Shown here in pieces: positions 18,168 to 26,827 of a stretch of 64,000 nt of DNA. Both the position numbers and the translations under genes were made by a program. The stretch covers positions 186,001 through 250,000 of the forward strand of contig NZ_VZII01000007.1 in assembly GCF_009391885.1 (NCBI RefSeq), read 5' to 3'. This stretch comes from Pseudomonas sp. MN1F (GTDB taxonomy: Bacteria; Pseudomonadota; Gammaproteobacteria; Pseudomonadales; Pseudomonadaceae). Positions within the stretch are counted from its first letter, which is position 1. Every line of letters starts with the position of its first letter. The notes below the pieces were generated by a model. The model was not told the DNA's origin. It did no database searches and saw only the letters and a list, made by a program, of their open reading frames with translations.

Positions 18168-19280
18168 GTGCACATCGCCGACATCACCATGTTCTACGCC
18201 CCGGCCAGCGGCGGCGTGCGGACTTACCTCGACGCCAAACACCATCGCCTCGACGCGCTAGCGGGCGTACGCCACAGCCTTCTGATCCCCGGCCCCAGCG
18301 CCAGCCATGCCGATGGCATCTACCAGGTCCCCGCACCGCCCTTGCCGTTCGGCAAAGGCTACCGTTTCCCGGTGCGCCTGGCGCCCTGGTGCAACGTGTT
18401 ACGCCGTCTCAAGCCCGACCTGATCGAAGTCGGCGACCCGTACCTTACCGCCTGGGCAGCGCTGGAAGCCCGGCGCCAGCTCGACGTGCCGGTGATCGGC
18501 TTCTACCACTCCGACCTGCCACTGCTGGTGAGCAACCGCATGGGCAACTGGTTCACACCCAATGTCGAAGCCTATGTCAGCAAGCTGTACGGCAATTTCG
18601 ACCGGGTGCTGGCGCCGAGCCTGGTGATGGCCGACAAGCTGCGCCGCCTCGGCGTGCGCGACGTGCACGTGCAGCGCCTGGGTGTCGACCTGCAGACCTT
18701 CCACCCTGACCATCGCGACCCGCAACTGCGGGCCCAGTTGGGCATCGCCGATACCAGCCGCCTGCTCATCTATGCCGGGCGCGGTTCACGGGAGAAGAAC
18801 CTGCCGGTGCTGCTGGAATGCATGCAACACCTCGGGCAGCCCTATCACCTGTTGCTGGTCGGTTCGAACATGCCGGCCAGCGTGCCCGAGAACGTCAGCG
18901 TCATCGGCCAGTTCCGCCCGCCGCAGGAAGTCGCCCGCCTGATGGCCAGCGCCGACCTGCTGGTGCATGCCGGCGACCAGGAAACCTTCGGCCTGGTCAT
19001 CCTCGAAGCCATGGCCAGTGCCACGCCGGTCGTCGCGGTTCGCGCCGGGGCCTTCGGCGAGATCGTCAACGAACAGTGTGGCCGCCTGTGCCAGGCCAAC
19101 GATGGCCAGGCCATGGCCCTGGCCGTGCGCGAAGCGTTCGAAGCCGGCGTGCGTACGCTCGGCGCCCAGGCCCGCCGCCATGTGGAGCAACACTATTCAT
19201 GGGACAACGTGGTCACCGGCCTGCTGCAGCACTACCAGGCCGTGCTCGGCCACCAACCGCAGGTACGCGCCCATGGCTGA
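18168..19280 (+). CDS. GT4-family glycosyltransferase
   Basis: A 370-residue retaining glycosyltransferase of the GT-B fold. N-terminal donor-lid glycine motif FYAPASGGVRTYLDAK; C-terminal nucleotide-sugar site with YAGRGSREKN, the catalytic-loop region DLLVHAGDQETFGLVILEAMA (an EX7E pattern). It resembles the SQD2/MgtA/PimB group that glycosylates lipids. Start choice: GGAGGG abuts the ATG at 18159 too closely to serve it but sits ten bases from the GTG at 18168, so GTG is preferred (MHIADITMFYAP). Its last eight bases overlap the deacetylase gene. The acceptor is unknown; a membrane lipid is my guess from the neighbours. Confidence 0.8.
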   Translation: MHIADITMFYAPASGGVRTYLDAKHHRLDALAGVRHSLLIPGPSASHADGIYQVPAPPLPFGKGYRFPVRLAPWCNVLRRLKPDLIEVGDPYLTAWAALEARRQLDVPVIGFYHSDLPLLVSNRMGNWFTPNVEAYVSKLYGNFDRVLAPSLVMADKLRRLGVRDVHVQRLGVDLQTFHPDHRDPQLRAQLGIADTSRLLIYAGRGSREKNLPVLLECMQHLGQPYHLLLVGSNMPASVPENVSVIGQFRPPQEVARLMASADLLVHAGDQETFGLVILEAMASATPVVAVRAGAFGEIVNEQCGRLCQANDGQAMALAVREAFEAGVRTLGAQARRHVEQHYSWDNVVTGLLQHYQAVLGHQPQVRAHG

Positions 19281-20037
19281 GCCCGGTAATGCCGCAGGCA
19301 GCCTGATGCTGGTGCTGCACGATATTGCGCCCGAAACCTGGCCTGACTACCAGCCGTTCGTGCAGGCCGTGGACGAGATGGGCAATGTGCCAATGACCTG
19401 GCTGGTGGTGCCAGACTTCCACCACCGCAACCCGCTGACCCGCTCACCGACCTTCTGCCGCCTGCTCGAACGGCGCCTGGCCCGCGGTGACGAACTGGCC
19501 CTGCACGGCTTTTACCACGCCGACGACGGCCCAACGCCGCGCAGCCTCGGCGAATACTTCATGCGGCGTATCTACACCCATGAAGGCGAGTTCTATGCCC
19601 TTGACCAGGCACACGCCCTGCAGCGCCTGGAACAAGGCCTGGCGCTGTTCGCCGGGCAAGGCTGGCCAGTGGCCGGCTTCGTCGCCCCGGCCTGGCTGAT
19701 GAGCCAAGGCACCCGGCAGGCCCTGAGCCAGCTGCCGCTGCGCTACACCAGCACGCCCCAGCACCTTTATCGCTTGCCGGACTTCACCGCGTTCGAGGCA
19801 CCGGGGCTGGTATGGAGCGCGCGCAGCGCGTGGCGCCGGGGGCTGTCGCGGGTGGTCTGCGACTGGCAGTGCCGGCGCTGGCGCACCGCTGAAACCCTGC
19901 GCCTGGGTTTGCACCCGGTGGACATGCGCCACCGCTCAGCGCGCAATTACTGGCTGCGCACCCTCGACAGCCTGCTGCTGCAAGGCCGCGAGCCGCTGAC
20001 CAAGTCGGCCTGGCTGGAGCGCCAGGTGATCGCATGA
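19273..20037 (+). CDS. Polysaccharide-deacetylase-like protein (DUF2334)
   Basis: A 254-residue protein of the NodB-like carbohydrate esterase fold. Seen: LMLVLHDIAPETW at residues 10-22, supplying the usual HD metal/catalytic pair; WLVVPDFH; ELALHGFYHADD, the H-x3-H-type metal motif; and a late VAGFVAPAWLMS. These mark DUF2334 and suggest a metal-dependent amide hydrolase acting on an N-acetylated sugar. No signal peptide, so it should act in the cytoplasm, where the upstream glycosyltransferase works. It overlaps that gene by eight bases and the next by four (ATGA), so the three products are made together. Confidence 0.8.
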   Translation: MAEPGNAAGSLMLVLHDIAPETWPDYQPFVQAVDEMGNVPMTWLVVPDFHHRNPLTRSPTFCRLLERRLARGDELALHGFYHADDGPTPRSLGEYFMRRIYTHEGEFYALDQAHALQRLEQGLALFAGQGWPVAGFVAPAWLMSQGTRQALSQLPLRYTSTPQHLYRLPDFTAFEAPGLVWSARSAWRRGLSRVVCDWQCRRWRTAETLRLGLHPVDMRHRSARNYWLRTLDSLLLQGREPLTKSAWLERQVIA

Positions 20038-21026
20038 ACCGCCTCGGCTGGCTAAGCCTGGCACTGGTCGGCGCCCTACTGGTGCCGGCATTGCTCGGCG
20101 GCAACGAACTGCTGCCCAGAGTGGCGACCTTCGACATCCGGCTATTGCTGGCCCTGCTCGGCATGATCCTGCTGTGCTGGGTGATCAATGCCATGCGCCT
20201 GCGCCTGCTGCTCGGCCAGCAAGCGCGGCAGCTTGGCCGTGTGCGCAGCCTCGGCGTGGTGATGGCCACCGAGTTCGCCATCTGTACCACCCCTGGCGGC
20301 AGCGGCGGCCCGATCACCCTCATGGCCCTGCTCGCCCGTGACCGCATCGGGCCGGCGCGCAGCGGCGCGGTGTTTGCCATGGATCAGCTGAACGACCTGC
20401 TGTTCTTCTTCTGCGCGATGCTGGCGATTGCCGGCTATGCCCTGTTCCACAGCCTCGGGCGCAGCCAGCAAAGCATGCTGCTGGGCAGTGCGCTGCTGCT
20501 GTGCGCTGCCCTGGCCATTATCGTGGTACTGCTGCGTTATCGCCGGGCGCTGATGCGCTTCAACGGGCGCGTGCTGCAGCGCCTGGGCATGCCTGGCAAA
20601 CGCAGACGCCGCTGGGCCCGCAAAGTCTTGCATTTCATCGATGCCCTGGCACAGACCTGGCAGTTGCCAAAACGCACCCTGGCGCTGGTGTTCAGCCTCA
20701 CCTGCCTGCACTGGAGCCTGCGCTACAGCGTGCTGTACTTGGTGCTGCAGGGCCTGGGGGTGGAGCTGTCGTGGATCCCGAGCTTCCTGGTACAGATGCT
20801 GGCGCTCAGTGCCGGCCAGTTCAGCCTGCTACCGGGTGGCGCCGGTGCCGCCGAGCTGACCTCGGCCAGCCTGCTGACACCGCTGGTGGGCAGTTCGACA
20901 GCCGCAGCGGCAATCCTGATCTGGCGAGCGATCACTTACTACTTTTATCTGCTGGCGGGCGGGCCGGTGTTTGTCTGCCTGCTGGCGCGTCCGTTGCTGG
21001 AGCGCTGGCGGCGTCAGGCGGGTTGA
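20034..21026 (+). CDS. Lysylphosphatidylglycerol-synthase-TM/flippase-like membrane protein
   Basis: A 330-residue integral membrane protein with about eight hydrophobic helices, of the UPF0104/LPG_synthase_TM family (PF03706). The family motif is seen around EFAICTTPGGSGGPITLMAL (residue 80) and near the end QFSLLPGGAGAAELTSASLL. It lacks the soluble MprF aminoacyltransferase half, so it would only translocate a lipid. ATGA overlap with the deacetylase gene indicates coupling. Its 3' end overlaps, on the opposite strand, a 76-residue gene. Role inferred: flipping a glycolipid made by the two preceding enzymes. Confidence 0.8.
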   Translation: MNRLGWLSLALVGALLVPALLGGNELLPRVATFDIRLLLALLGMILLCWVINAMRLRLLLGQQARQLGRVRSLGVVMATEFAICTTPGGSGGPITLMALLARDRIGPARSGAVFAMDQLNDLLFFFCAMLAIAGYALFHSLGRSQQSMLLGSALLLCAALAIIVVLLRYRRALMRFNGRVLQRLGMPGKRRRRWARKVLHFIDALAQTWQLPKRTLALVFSLTCLHWSLRYSVLYLVLQGLGVELSWIPSFLVQMLALSAGQFSLLPGGAGAAELTSASLLTPLVGSSTAAAAILIWRAITYYFYLLAGGPVFVCLLARPLLERWRRQAG

Positions 21027-21162
21027 GCTGGCGCCACAATTGGGCGGCATCGGGGAAATCGGTACCGTCGTCTTCGCTCAGGGCTTGGGGGTCGTAGCGG
21101 GCCAGGCAGCCTTCGCCGAGGGTGGGCGGGGGGGAGGCGGTGGGATTGTTACGCTTGGCCAT
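20932..21162 (-). CDS. Small conserved hypothetical protein (DUF6021-like)
   Basis: A 76-residue proline/alanine-rich acidic protein (MAKRNNPTASPPPTLGEG, then CLARYDPQALSEDDGTDFPD). I recognise this N-terminal half as conserved in Pseudomonas (DUF6021-like). GGGGA lies seven bases before the ATG. The C-terminal 31 residues lie inside the convergent flippase gene, a 95-base overlap, and are low complexity, so only the N-terminal part is likely to be under selection. It is followed upstream on the same strand by purU with a terminator between. Confidence 0.6.
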   Translation of the reverse strand: MAKRNNPTASPPPTLGEGCLARYDPQALSEDDGTDFPDAAQLWRQLNPPDAASAPATDAPAGRQTPARPPADKSSK

Positions 21163-21177
21163 ATTCGTTCCCCGTCA

Positions 21178-21198
21178 AAAGGGGGCGCTGCGCGCCCC
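21178..21198 (-). terminator. Terminator of purU
   Basis: On the minus strand GGGGCGC pairs with GCGCCCC (21198-21182) around GCA and is followed by CTTTT. It begins nine bases after the purU stop. Confidence 0.75.
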
Positions 21199-21206
21199 AC
21201 TCACTA

Positions 21207-22058
21207 TCAGTCGAATACCACGGTCTTGTTGCCATGCACCAGCACGCGGTCTTCCAGGTGATAGCGCAGGCCACGGGCCAGCACCATCTTCTCGACGTCA
21301 CGGCCAAAGCGGACCATGTCCTCGATGCTGTCGGCGTGGCTCACACGCACCACGTCCTGCTCGATGATCGGGCCGGCGTCCAGCTCTTCAGTCACGTAGT
21401 GGCAGGTTGCACCGATCAGCTTCACGCCACGCAGGGCTGCCTGGTGATACGGCTTGGCGCCGACGAACGACGGCAGGAAGCTGTGGTGGATGTTGATGAC
21501 CTTCTCGGCATAGTCCTGGCACAGTTGCGGCGGCAGGATCTGCATGTAACGCGCCAGCACCACCACGTCAGCCGCGTGCTCCTGGACCAGGCGCGACACT
21601 TCGGCAAAGGCCGGGGCCTTGTCCTTGGGGTCAACCGGCACGTGGAAGAACGGAATGCCGTGCCACTCGACCATGCTGCGCAGGTCGTTGTGGTTGGAAA
21701 TCACGCAAGGGATCTCGCAATCCAGTTCATCGGTGTGCCAACGGTGCAGCAGGTCGGCCAGGCAGTGCGATTCGCGGCTGGCCATCAGCACCACGCGCTT
21801 CTTCTGCGCCGAGTCGGTGATACGCCAGGTCATGGAGAACTCTTCGGCGATCGGCGCGAAGGCTTCGCGGAACGCCTCGATACCGAATGGCAGCGATTCA
21901 GCGCGGATTTCATGGCGCATGAAGAACCAACCGCTCTGCTCATCAGAGTGGTGGCTGGCTTCGTTGATCCAGCCATTGTACAAGGCCAGGAAATTACTGA
22001 CTTTCGCCACGATGCCAACACGGTCGGGGCAGGCGATCACCAGACGATAGGTGCGCAT
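21207..22058 (-). CDS. purU: Formyltetrahydrofolate deformylase
   Basis: Hydrolyses 10-formyl-THF to formate and THF, feeding PurT and balancing the one-carbon pool. It is 283 residues: an N-terminal ACT domain (RLVIACPDRVGIVAKVSNFL) and a formyltransferase domain with SNHNDLRSMVEWHGIPF, the catalytic Asn/His region NIHHSFLPSFVGAKPYHQA and GATCHYVTEELDAGPIIEQD. GGAG lies about eleven bases before the ATG. Several Pseudomonas carry multiple purU copies; this one sits beside mvaT as in P. aeruginosa purU1. Confidence 0.95.
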   Translation of the reverse strand: MRTYRLVIACPDRVGIVAKVSNFLALYNGWINEASHHSDEQSGWFFMRHEIRAESLPFGIEAFREAFAPIAEEFSMTWRITDSAQKKRVVLMASRESHCLADLLHRWHTDELDCEIPCVISNHNDLRSMVEWHGIPFFHVPVDPKDKAPAFAEVSRLVQEHAADVVVLARYMQILPPQLCQDYAEKVINIHHSFLPSFVGAKPYHQAALRGVKLIGATCHYVTEELDAGPIIEQDVVRVSHADSIEDMVRFGRDVEKMVLARGLRYHLEDRVLVHGNKTVVFD

Positions 22059-22169
22059 GAATTAAGACTCCAGAACTTCGCAAAGGCGCTCATTCTAGCG
22101 GCCCGACCAGAAAAACGCAGTAATCATTGCACCTGCCGGTAGCGCCATGCCCGGCCAGCCTGGCTGTGA

Positions 22170-22190
22170 ACCCGGCTACTACAGCCGGGT
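22170..22190. terminator. Hairpin in the purU-mvaT intergenic region
   Basis: ACCCGGCT (22170-22177) pairs with AGCCGGGT (22183-22190) around ACTAC. No T-tract follows directly, so a role in termination is uncertain; it may insulate the divergent promoters. Confidence 0.4.
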
Positions 22191-22286
22191 GACAATCAGC
22201 TCGAAGTGCAGGGTCCTATGTAAATTTTTCTTAATCTTGAGATATTTTGTCACAGGGCTAATAACAGTTAAGTGCCGAATAATATG

Positions 22287-22315
22287 TTTACTTGAGAGTA
22301 TCGCCTGTCTATTAT
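22287..22315 (+). promoter_or_regulatory. Sigma-70 promoter of mvaT
   Basis: TTTACT (22287-22292), 17-base spacer, TATTAT (22310-22315), giving a leader of about 34 bases. It lies in an AT-rich stretch (22200-22330) of the kind MvaT-family proteins bind, so autoregulation is likely. Confidence 0.65.
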
Positions 22316-22355
22316 TGCCTCACACATTTCTGAACACGCATTAAAGGAACACTCC

Positions 22356-22733
22356 ATGTCCCTGATCAACGAGTACCGCGCTACCGAAGAAGCCATCAAG
22401 GAACTTCAGGCCCGCCTGGCCAACCTGTCGCAGGATGACAAGCTGAAGAAAGAACTGGAGTTCGAAGGCAAACTGCGCACCCTGATGGGCGAATACTCCA
22501 AGTCGCTGCGCGACGTCATCGCCCTGCTCGACCCAGAGTCGAAACTGAGCAAAGGCCCACGCGGTGCAGCGAAACCTGTCGCTACCAAGCGTGCGCGCAA
22601 GGTCAAGCAATACAAAAACCCGCACAATGGTGAAGTGATCGAAACCAAAGGCGGCAACCACAAGACCCTGAAAGAATGGAAAGCCAAATGGGGTGGTGAC
22701 GTGGTTGAAAGCTGGGCGACCCTGCTGGACTGA
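22356..22733 (+). CDS. mvaT: H-NS-like global regulator MvaT/TurA
   Basis: A 125-residue xenogeneic silencer. The N-terminal coiled coil (EYRATEEAIKELQARLANLS) mediates dimers and higher-order filaments; the C-terminal DNA-binding part carries the conserved YKNPHNGEVIETKGGNHKTL and ends ESWATLLD, with the AT-hook-like minor-groove residues. AAGGAA lies eight bases before the ATG. In P. putida KT2440 the orthologue next to purU and sbcB is called TurA. Single gene with its own promoter and terminator. Confidence 0.95.
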   Translation: MSLINEYRATEEAIKELQARLANLSQDDKLKKELEFEGKLRTLMGEYSKSLRDVIALLDPESKLSKGPRGAAKPVATKRARKVKQYKNPHNGEVIETKGGNHKTLKEWKAKWGGDVVESWATLLD

Positions 22734-22767
22734 TTGTCCACAGCCACCCGCTACCTATACAAACAAG

Positions 22768-22795
22768 AACGCCGGCATGATGCCGGCGTTTTTGT
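22768..22795 (+). terminator. Terminator of mvaT (also serves sbcB)
   Basis: AACGCCGGCAT (22768-22778) and ATGCCGGCGTT (22780-22790) form a near-continuous palindrome followed by TTTTTG. It lies between the convergent mvaT and sbcB. Confidence 0.85.
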
Positions 22796-22803
22796 TTGCT
22801 CAC

Positions 22804-24240
22804 TCAACAGCGGATAGCAAACTGCTCACTCAAGTTGCGGGCATGCACCTGCCAGGCGTCCAACACCCGCCGCCCGGCCTCGTCGGCGTTGGCCCAGGCG
22901 CTCAGCCTGGCCTGCTCGAAATCACCCAGCGTGTTCGGTGCGCCCCACTGCGGGTCGCTCAGGCGCTGCTGGCAGAAGCCATACCAGCGCTGGCGCTCTT
23001 CGCTGTTCAAGGTCTCCGGGAAGTTACGGGCGCGGTAACGGAACAATAACTCCGGCAAGCGTGGATCATCGAACATCCAATGGCCGTGCCCTAATTGCGC
23101 AGGATCCAGCGTGCGAACTTGCTCGCACAAGCGACGGTCGCGGTCACCGATGAAACCGTCATACAACTGCTGTTCCGGGTCTTCAACCGCAGCGAAATCC
23201 TCCTTGCCATAGATAATCTCCAGCTTGTCTTGCCATAGCGCCTGTTGATTAGCCAACTGTTCAGCGCGTGATTGCATCAGTGCCAGATCGATACCCAGTC
23301 GCTGCTGATCTGCGGGGCGCAATACCGACAGCGGAGCGACTACCGGGCAGCGGTTGATCTGCACCAACTTGAGCGGCACCGGCAATTGCCCTTCCGATAA
23401 TTCTTCATGCCGAGTATACAAACGCTCACGCAGTACCTCGGCACTTTCCCTTATCAAGGGTAGGGTTTCCTGATGCAGGTCGCACACAATCAGTGCATTG
23501 CGATTACGCGGGTGCCAGGCCAATGGCAGGACCACCCCCAGATAATTACGCGCTGCGGAAAAGCGCCCGGATATATGCACCAATGGCTGCAATAGACGGA
23601 CCTGCTCCATCACTTTGTGCTTGCTGCGCAACTGGAACAGCCACTCGTACAACTTAGGTTGTTTCTGCCTGATCAGGCGTGCCAGGGCAATCGTGGCCCG
23701 TACGTCGGAAAGCGCTTCATGGGCATGCCCATGGTCGATGCCATTGGCCTGGCTGAGCAGTTCCAGGCGCAGGCTGGTGCGCCCGTCCTGTTGCGGCCAG
23801 ACGATGCCTTCCGGACGCAGGGCGTAGGCAGTGCGCACCACGTCGATCAGGTCCCAGCGGCTGTTGCCGCCCTGCCACTCGCGGGCATAAGGGTCGAAGA
23901 AGTTGCGGTACAGGCTGTAGCGGGTCACTTCATCATCGAAGCGCAGGGTGTTGTAGCCAGCACTGCAGGTGCCAGGGCGCGCCAGTTGCTCGTGGACCCG
24001 GGTCATGAACTCGGCTTCGCACAGGCCCTGGTTGGCGAGTTGTTCGGGGGTGATGCCAGTGACCAGGCAGGCGGCCGGGTGCGGCAGAATATCGTCCGAG
24101 GGGCGGCAATAGAGGTTGATCGGGTCTTCGATCTCGTTGAGTTCGAGATCGGTGCGCACACCTGCGACCTGCAGCGGTCGGTCGCAGCGCGGGTTGATGC
24201 CGGTGGTTTCGTAGTCGTGCCAGAAGATGCTGGAAGTCAC
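22804..24240 (-). CDS. sbcB: Exodeoxyribonuclease I
   Basis: Degrades single-stranded DNA 3' to 5' in recombination and mismatch repair. A 478-residue DEDDh nuclease: Exo I FWHDYETTG (Asp9, Glu11), Exo II YNTLRFDDEV, Exo III GHAHEALSDVRATI with the histidine. SH3-like and helical ExoI domains follow, and the length matches E. coli ExoI (475). The start is GTG 24240, placed by AGGA upstream and by the position of the first catalytic Asp; an extended frame upstream has no family counterpart. Confidence 0.94.
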   Translation of the reverse strand: MTSSIFWHDYETTGINPRCDRPLQVAGVRTDLELNEIEDPINLYCRPSDDILPHPAACLVTGITPEQLANQGLCEAEFMTRVHEQLARPGTCSAGYNTLRFDDEVTRYSLYRNFFDPYAREWQGGNSRWDLIDVVRTAYALRPEGIVWPQQDGRTSLRLELLSQANGIDHGHAHEALSDVRATIALARLIRQKQPKLYEWLFQLRSKHKVMEQVRLLQPLVHISGRFSAARNYLGVVLPLAWHPRNRNALIVCDLHQETLPLIRESAEVLRERLYTRHEELSEGQLPVPLKLVQINRCPVVAPLSVLRPADQQRLGIDLALMQSRAEQLANQQALWQDKLEIIYGKEDFAAVEDPEQQLYDGFIGDRDRRLCEQVRTLDPAQLGHGHWMFDDPRLPELLFRYRARNFPETLNSEERQRWYGFCQQRLSDPQWGAPNTLGDFEQARLSAWANADEAGRRVLDAWQVHARNLSEQFAIRC

Positions 24241-24286
24241 GGGGTCGTCCTGTTTCGAGGTCGACCCGATTCTAGCGGAGACAGGC

Positions 24287-24646
24287 TCAGGCGGAAGCGT
24301 TGGCGGGGCGGAAACTGAAATAGTCGCGCAGCGAGCGGACGAATTCATCGTATTCGCGCGGCGCCTGCAGCAGCATGAAGCCGGAATCGTAGTGGCCCGG
24401 GGTCTGGTCTTCGCGGCACCACAGGCAACTGGCGGTCAGGTTGATGCACTGATACCCGCCCCCCGCCAGCGGCAGGCGCAATTGCAGCTCGAAGTCCGGG
24501 CCGACCAGCACAGGCAGCGAGCTGATCAGCATGATCCCGTCTTCGGAGGCATTGCCCAGCTGACCGATCGGCTGATCGGTGAAGCGGTTGTAGACCTTGA
24601 GTACACAAGGCAACTGATGACGTTCGATATGGCGCTGGATGAACAT
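24287..24646 (-). CDS. PilZ-domain c-di-GMP-binding protein
   Basis: A 119-residue single-domain protein. The c-di-GMP motifs are present: RxxxR as R5-H-I-E-R9 and NxSxxG as N32-A-S-E-D-G37, in the beta-barrel context QLGNASEDGIML. It should bind c-di-GMP, unlike degenerate PilZ proteins; its output partner is unknown. The gene stands alone, divergent from nothing and convergent with nothing close. With BifA at 44.8 kb it makes two c-di-GMP genes in the window. Confidence 0.85.
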   Translation of the reverse strand: MFIQRHIERHQLPCVLKVYNRFTDQPIGQLGNASEDGIMLISSLPVLVGPDFELQLRLPLAGGGYQCINLTASCLWCREDQTPGHYDSGFMLLQAPREYDEFVRSLRDYFSFRPANASA

Positions 24647-24770
24647 GATTGCGAGTGCAGTCCCGTACCTGATGCCAGGAATGCAAGGTACTGGCGGTTG
24701 TTGTAACAGCTGAGTTACAGATTAGCGCAGCGCGCCGGGCAAATCCCGTGAAATAAATCACACCTTGGCG

Positions 24771-25157
24771 TTAACGCCAAGTAGGGGTATTCACCGGGTT
24801 GGCCACTGCCGCCTCTGTACCACGGTAGTGCCCGAGCTTCTCCAGGGTCTGCAGGCGCGCCTTGGCCCGATAGGCGTATTCATTGCCCGGGTACTGCTGG
24901 ATCAGGTACTCGTAGGTCTGTGCGGCATCCACATAAAGCATGTCACGCTCCAGGCACTGGCCACGCAGCAGTGACACTTCCGGGTGGATGAACGGCCGCG
25001 CACGGCTGGCGCGGTCGACCTGCGACAACTCCAGCATGACCTTCGAACAATCGCCACGGTCATAGGCGCGGTAGGCGTTGTTCAGGTGGTGGTCCATGGA
25101 CCAGCGGGTGCAGCCGACGGTGCTGGCCGCCAGGGCGATGATGATCAGGGCGCGCAT
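24771..25157 (-). CDS. Tetratricopeptide-like lipoprotein
   Basis: A 128-residue exported lipoprotein. The N-terminus MRALIIIALAASTVGC carries a lipobox variant TVGC at residues 13-16. The body contains two TPR-like helical pairs (NNAYRAYDRGDCSKVMLELS and AAQTYEYLIQQYPGNEYAYR), suggesting a protein-binding role in the periplasm. A perfect AAGGAG lies eight bases before the ATG. The residue after the acylated Cys is Thr, so outer-membrane sorting is expected. Function unknown. Confidence 0.8.
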   Translation of the reverse strand: MRALIIIALAASTVGCTRWSMDHHLNNAYRAYDRGDCSKVMLELSQVDRASRARPFIHPEVSLLRGQCLERDMLYVDAAQTYEYLIQQYPGNEYAYRAKARLQTLEKLGHYRGTEAAVANPVNTPTWR

Positions 25158-25338
25158 GGGGTATCTCCTTTGATGCCAGTATATCGGCCGTTGCCGGCAA
25201 ATCTTCACAGCGTTTTGCAAGGATACTCCCGCCCGTTCAAATGCCACCCTGCATTGGTCGCAGGTAGTGCAACGGAACAATGACTACAGCGTAATTGAGG
25301 AGTAGCCTTTCGCTGCGCTTCACTATAGGAGTCTGTGC

Positions 25339-26793
25339 ATGAGCATCCGCCGTACCAAAATCGTCGCCACCCTTGGCCCCGCCAGCAACTCGCCGGAAGT
25401 GATCGAACAGCTGATCCTTGCCGGCCTGGACGTGGCACGCCTGAACTTCTCCCACGGCACGCCGGACGAGCACAAGGCACGCGCCCGCCTGATCCGTGAC
25501 ATCGCCGCCAAGAACGGCCGCCATGTCGCACTGCTGGGCGACCTGCAGGGTCCGAAGATCCGCATCGCCAAGTTCGCCAACAAGCGCATCGAACTGAAGA
25601 TCGGTGACAAGTTCACCTTCTCCACCGCCCACCCGCTGACCGAAGGCAACCAGGACATCGTCGGTATCGACTATCCCGACCTGGTCAAGGACTGCGGCGT
25701 CGGTGACGAACTGCTGCTCGACGACGGCCGTGTGGTCATGCGCGTCGAGACCGCCACCGCAGACGCCCTGCACTGCGTGGTGATCATCGGTGGCCCGCTG
25801 TCGGACCACAAAGGCATCAACCGCAAAGGTGGCGGCCTGACCGCCCCGGCCCTGACCGAAAAAGACAAGGCCGACATCAAGCTGGCCGCGGAAATGGACC
25901 TGGACTACCTGGCCGTCTCTTTCCCGCGTGACGCCAGCGACATGGAATACGCGCGCAAGCTGCGTGACGAATCCGGCGGCAGCGCCTGGCTGGTGGCCAA
26001 GATCGAACGCGCCGAAGCCGTAGCCGACGACGAGACCCTCGACAAACTGATCGCAGCCTCCGACGCGGTGATGGTTGCCCGTGGCGACCTGGGCGTGGAA
26101 ATCGGCGACGCCGAGCTGATCGCCATCCAGAAGAAGATCATCCAGCACGCCCGCCGCAACAACAAGGCGGTGATCGTCGCGACCCAGATGATGGAGTCGA
26201 TGATCCAGAACCCGATGCCGACTCGCGCCGAAGTGTCCGACGTGGCCAACGCCGTGCTGGACAACACCGATGCGGTGATGCTGTCGGCCGAAAGCGCCGC
26301 CGGTTCCTACCCGATCGAAGCCGTACAGGCCATGGCCCGTATCTGCTCCGGTGCCGAAAAGCACCCGACCAGCCAGAAGTCCAGCCACCGCCTGCACACC
26401 ACCTTCGAGCGCTGCGACGAAAGCATCGCCCTGGCGGCCATGTACACCGCCAACCACTTCCCGGGCGTGAAGGCGATCATCGCCCTGACCGAAAGTGGCT
26501 ATACCCCGCTGATCATGTCGCGCCTGCGTTCGCATGTGCCGATCTTCGCACTGTCGCCGCACCGCGCCACCCAGGCCCGCGCCAACATGTTCCGCGGCGT
26601 CTACCCGATCGCCTTCGACCCGGCTTCGCTGCCGGCCGACAAGGTCAGCCAGGCAGCCGTCGACGAGCTGCTCAAGCGCGGCCTGGTGGAGCAAGGTGAC
26701 TGGGTAATCCTGACCAAGGGTGACAGCTACCACACCATCGGTGGTACCAACGGCATGAAGATCCTGCACGTCGGTGATCCGCTGGTCGGCTGA
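25339..26793 (+). CDS. pykA: Pyruvate kinase (PykA type)
   Basis: Converts phosphoenolpyruvate and ADP to pyruvate and ATP. It is 484 residues: N-terminal RRTKIVATLGPASN, TIM-barrel active-site segments NFSHGTPDEH and MVARGDLGVEI, and the C-terminal allosteric domain from about residue 350. AGGAG lies before the ATG. It reads as the type II (AMP-activated) enzyme. Two in-frame stops (TGA TAG) end it, then a strong hairpin. Confidence 0.96.
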   Translation: MSIRRTKIVATLGPASNSPEVIEQLILAGLDVARLNFSHGTPDEHKARARLIRDIAAKNGRHVALLGDLQGPKIRIAKFANKRIELKIGDKFTFSTAHPLTEGNQDIVGIDYPDLVKDCGVGDELLLDDGRVVMRVETATADALHCVVIIGGPLSDHKGINRKGGGLTAPALTEKDKADIKLAAEMDLDYLAVSFPRDASDMEYARKLRDESGGSAWLVAKIERAEAVADDETLDKLIAASDAVMVARGDLGVEIGDAELIAIQKKIIQHARRNNKAVIVATQMMESMIQNPMPTRAEVSDVANAVLDNTDAVMLSAESAAGSYPIEAVQAMARICSGAEKHPTSQKSSHRLHTTFERCDESIALAAMYTANHFPGVKAIIALTESGYTPLIMSRLRSHVPIFALSPHRATQARANMFRGVYPIAFDPASLPADKVSQAAVDELLKRGLVEQGDWVILTKGDSYHTIGGTNGMKILHVGDPLVG

Positions 26794-26800
26794 TAGCCGT

Positions 26801-26821
26801 GGGGGCCGCTTTGCGGCCCCC
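26801..26821. terminator. Terminator between pykA and the convergent reductase gene
   Basis: GGGGGCCGC (26801-26809) and GCGGCCCCC (26813-26821) form a 9-bp GC stem with loop TTT. A short T/A-rich stretch follows. Confidence 0.7.
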
Positions 26822-26827
26822 ATTCAA

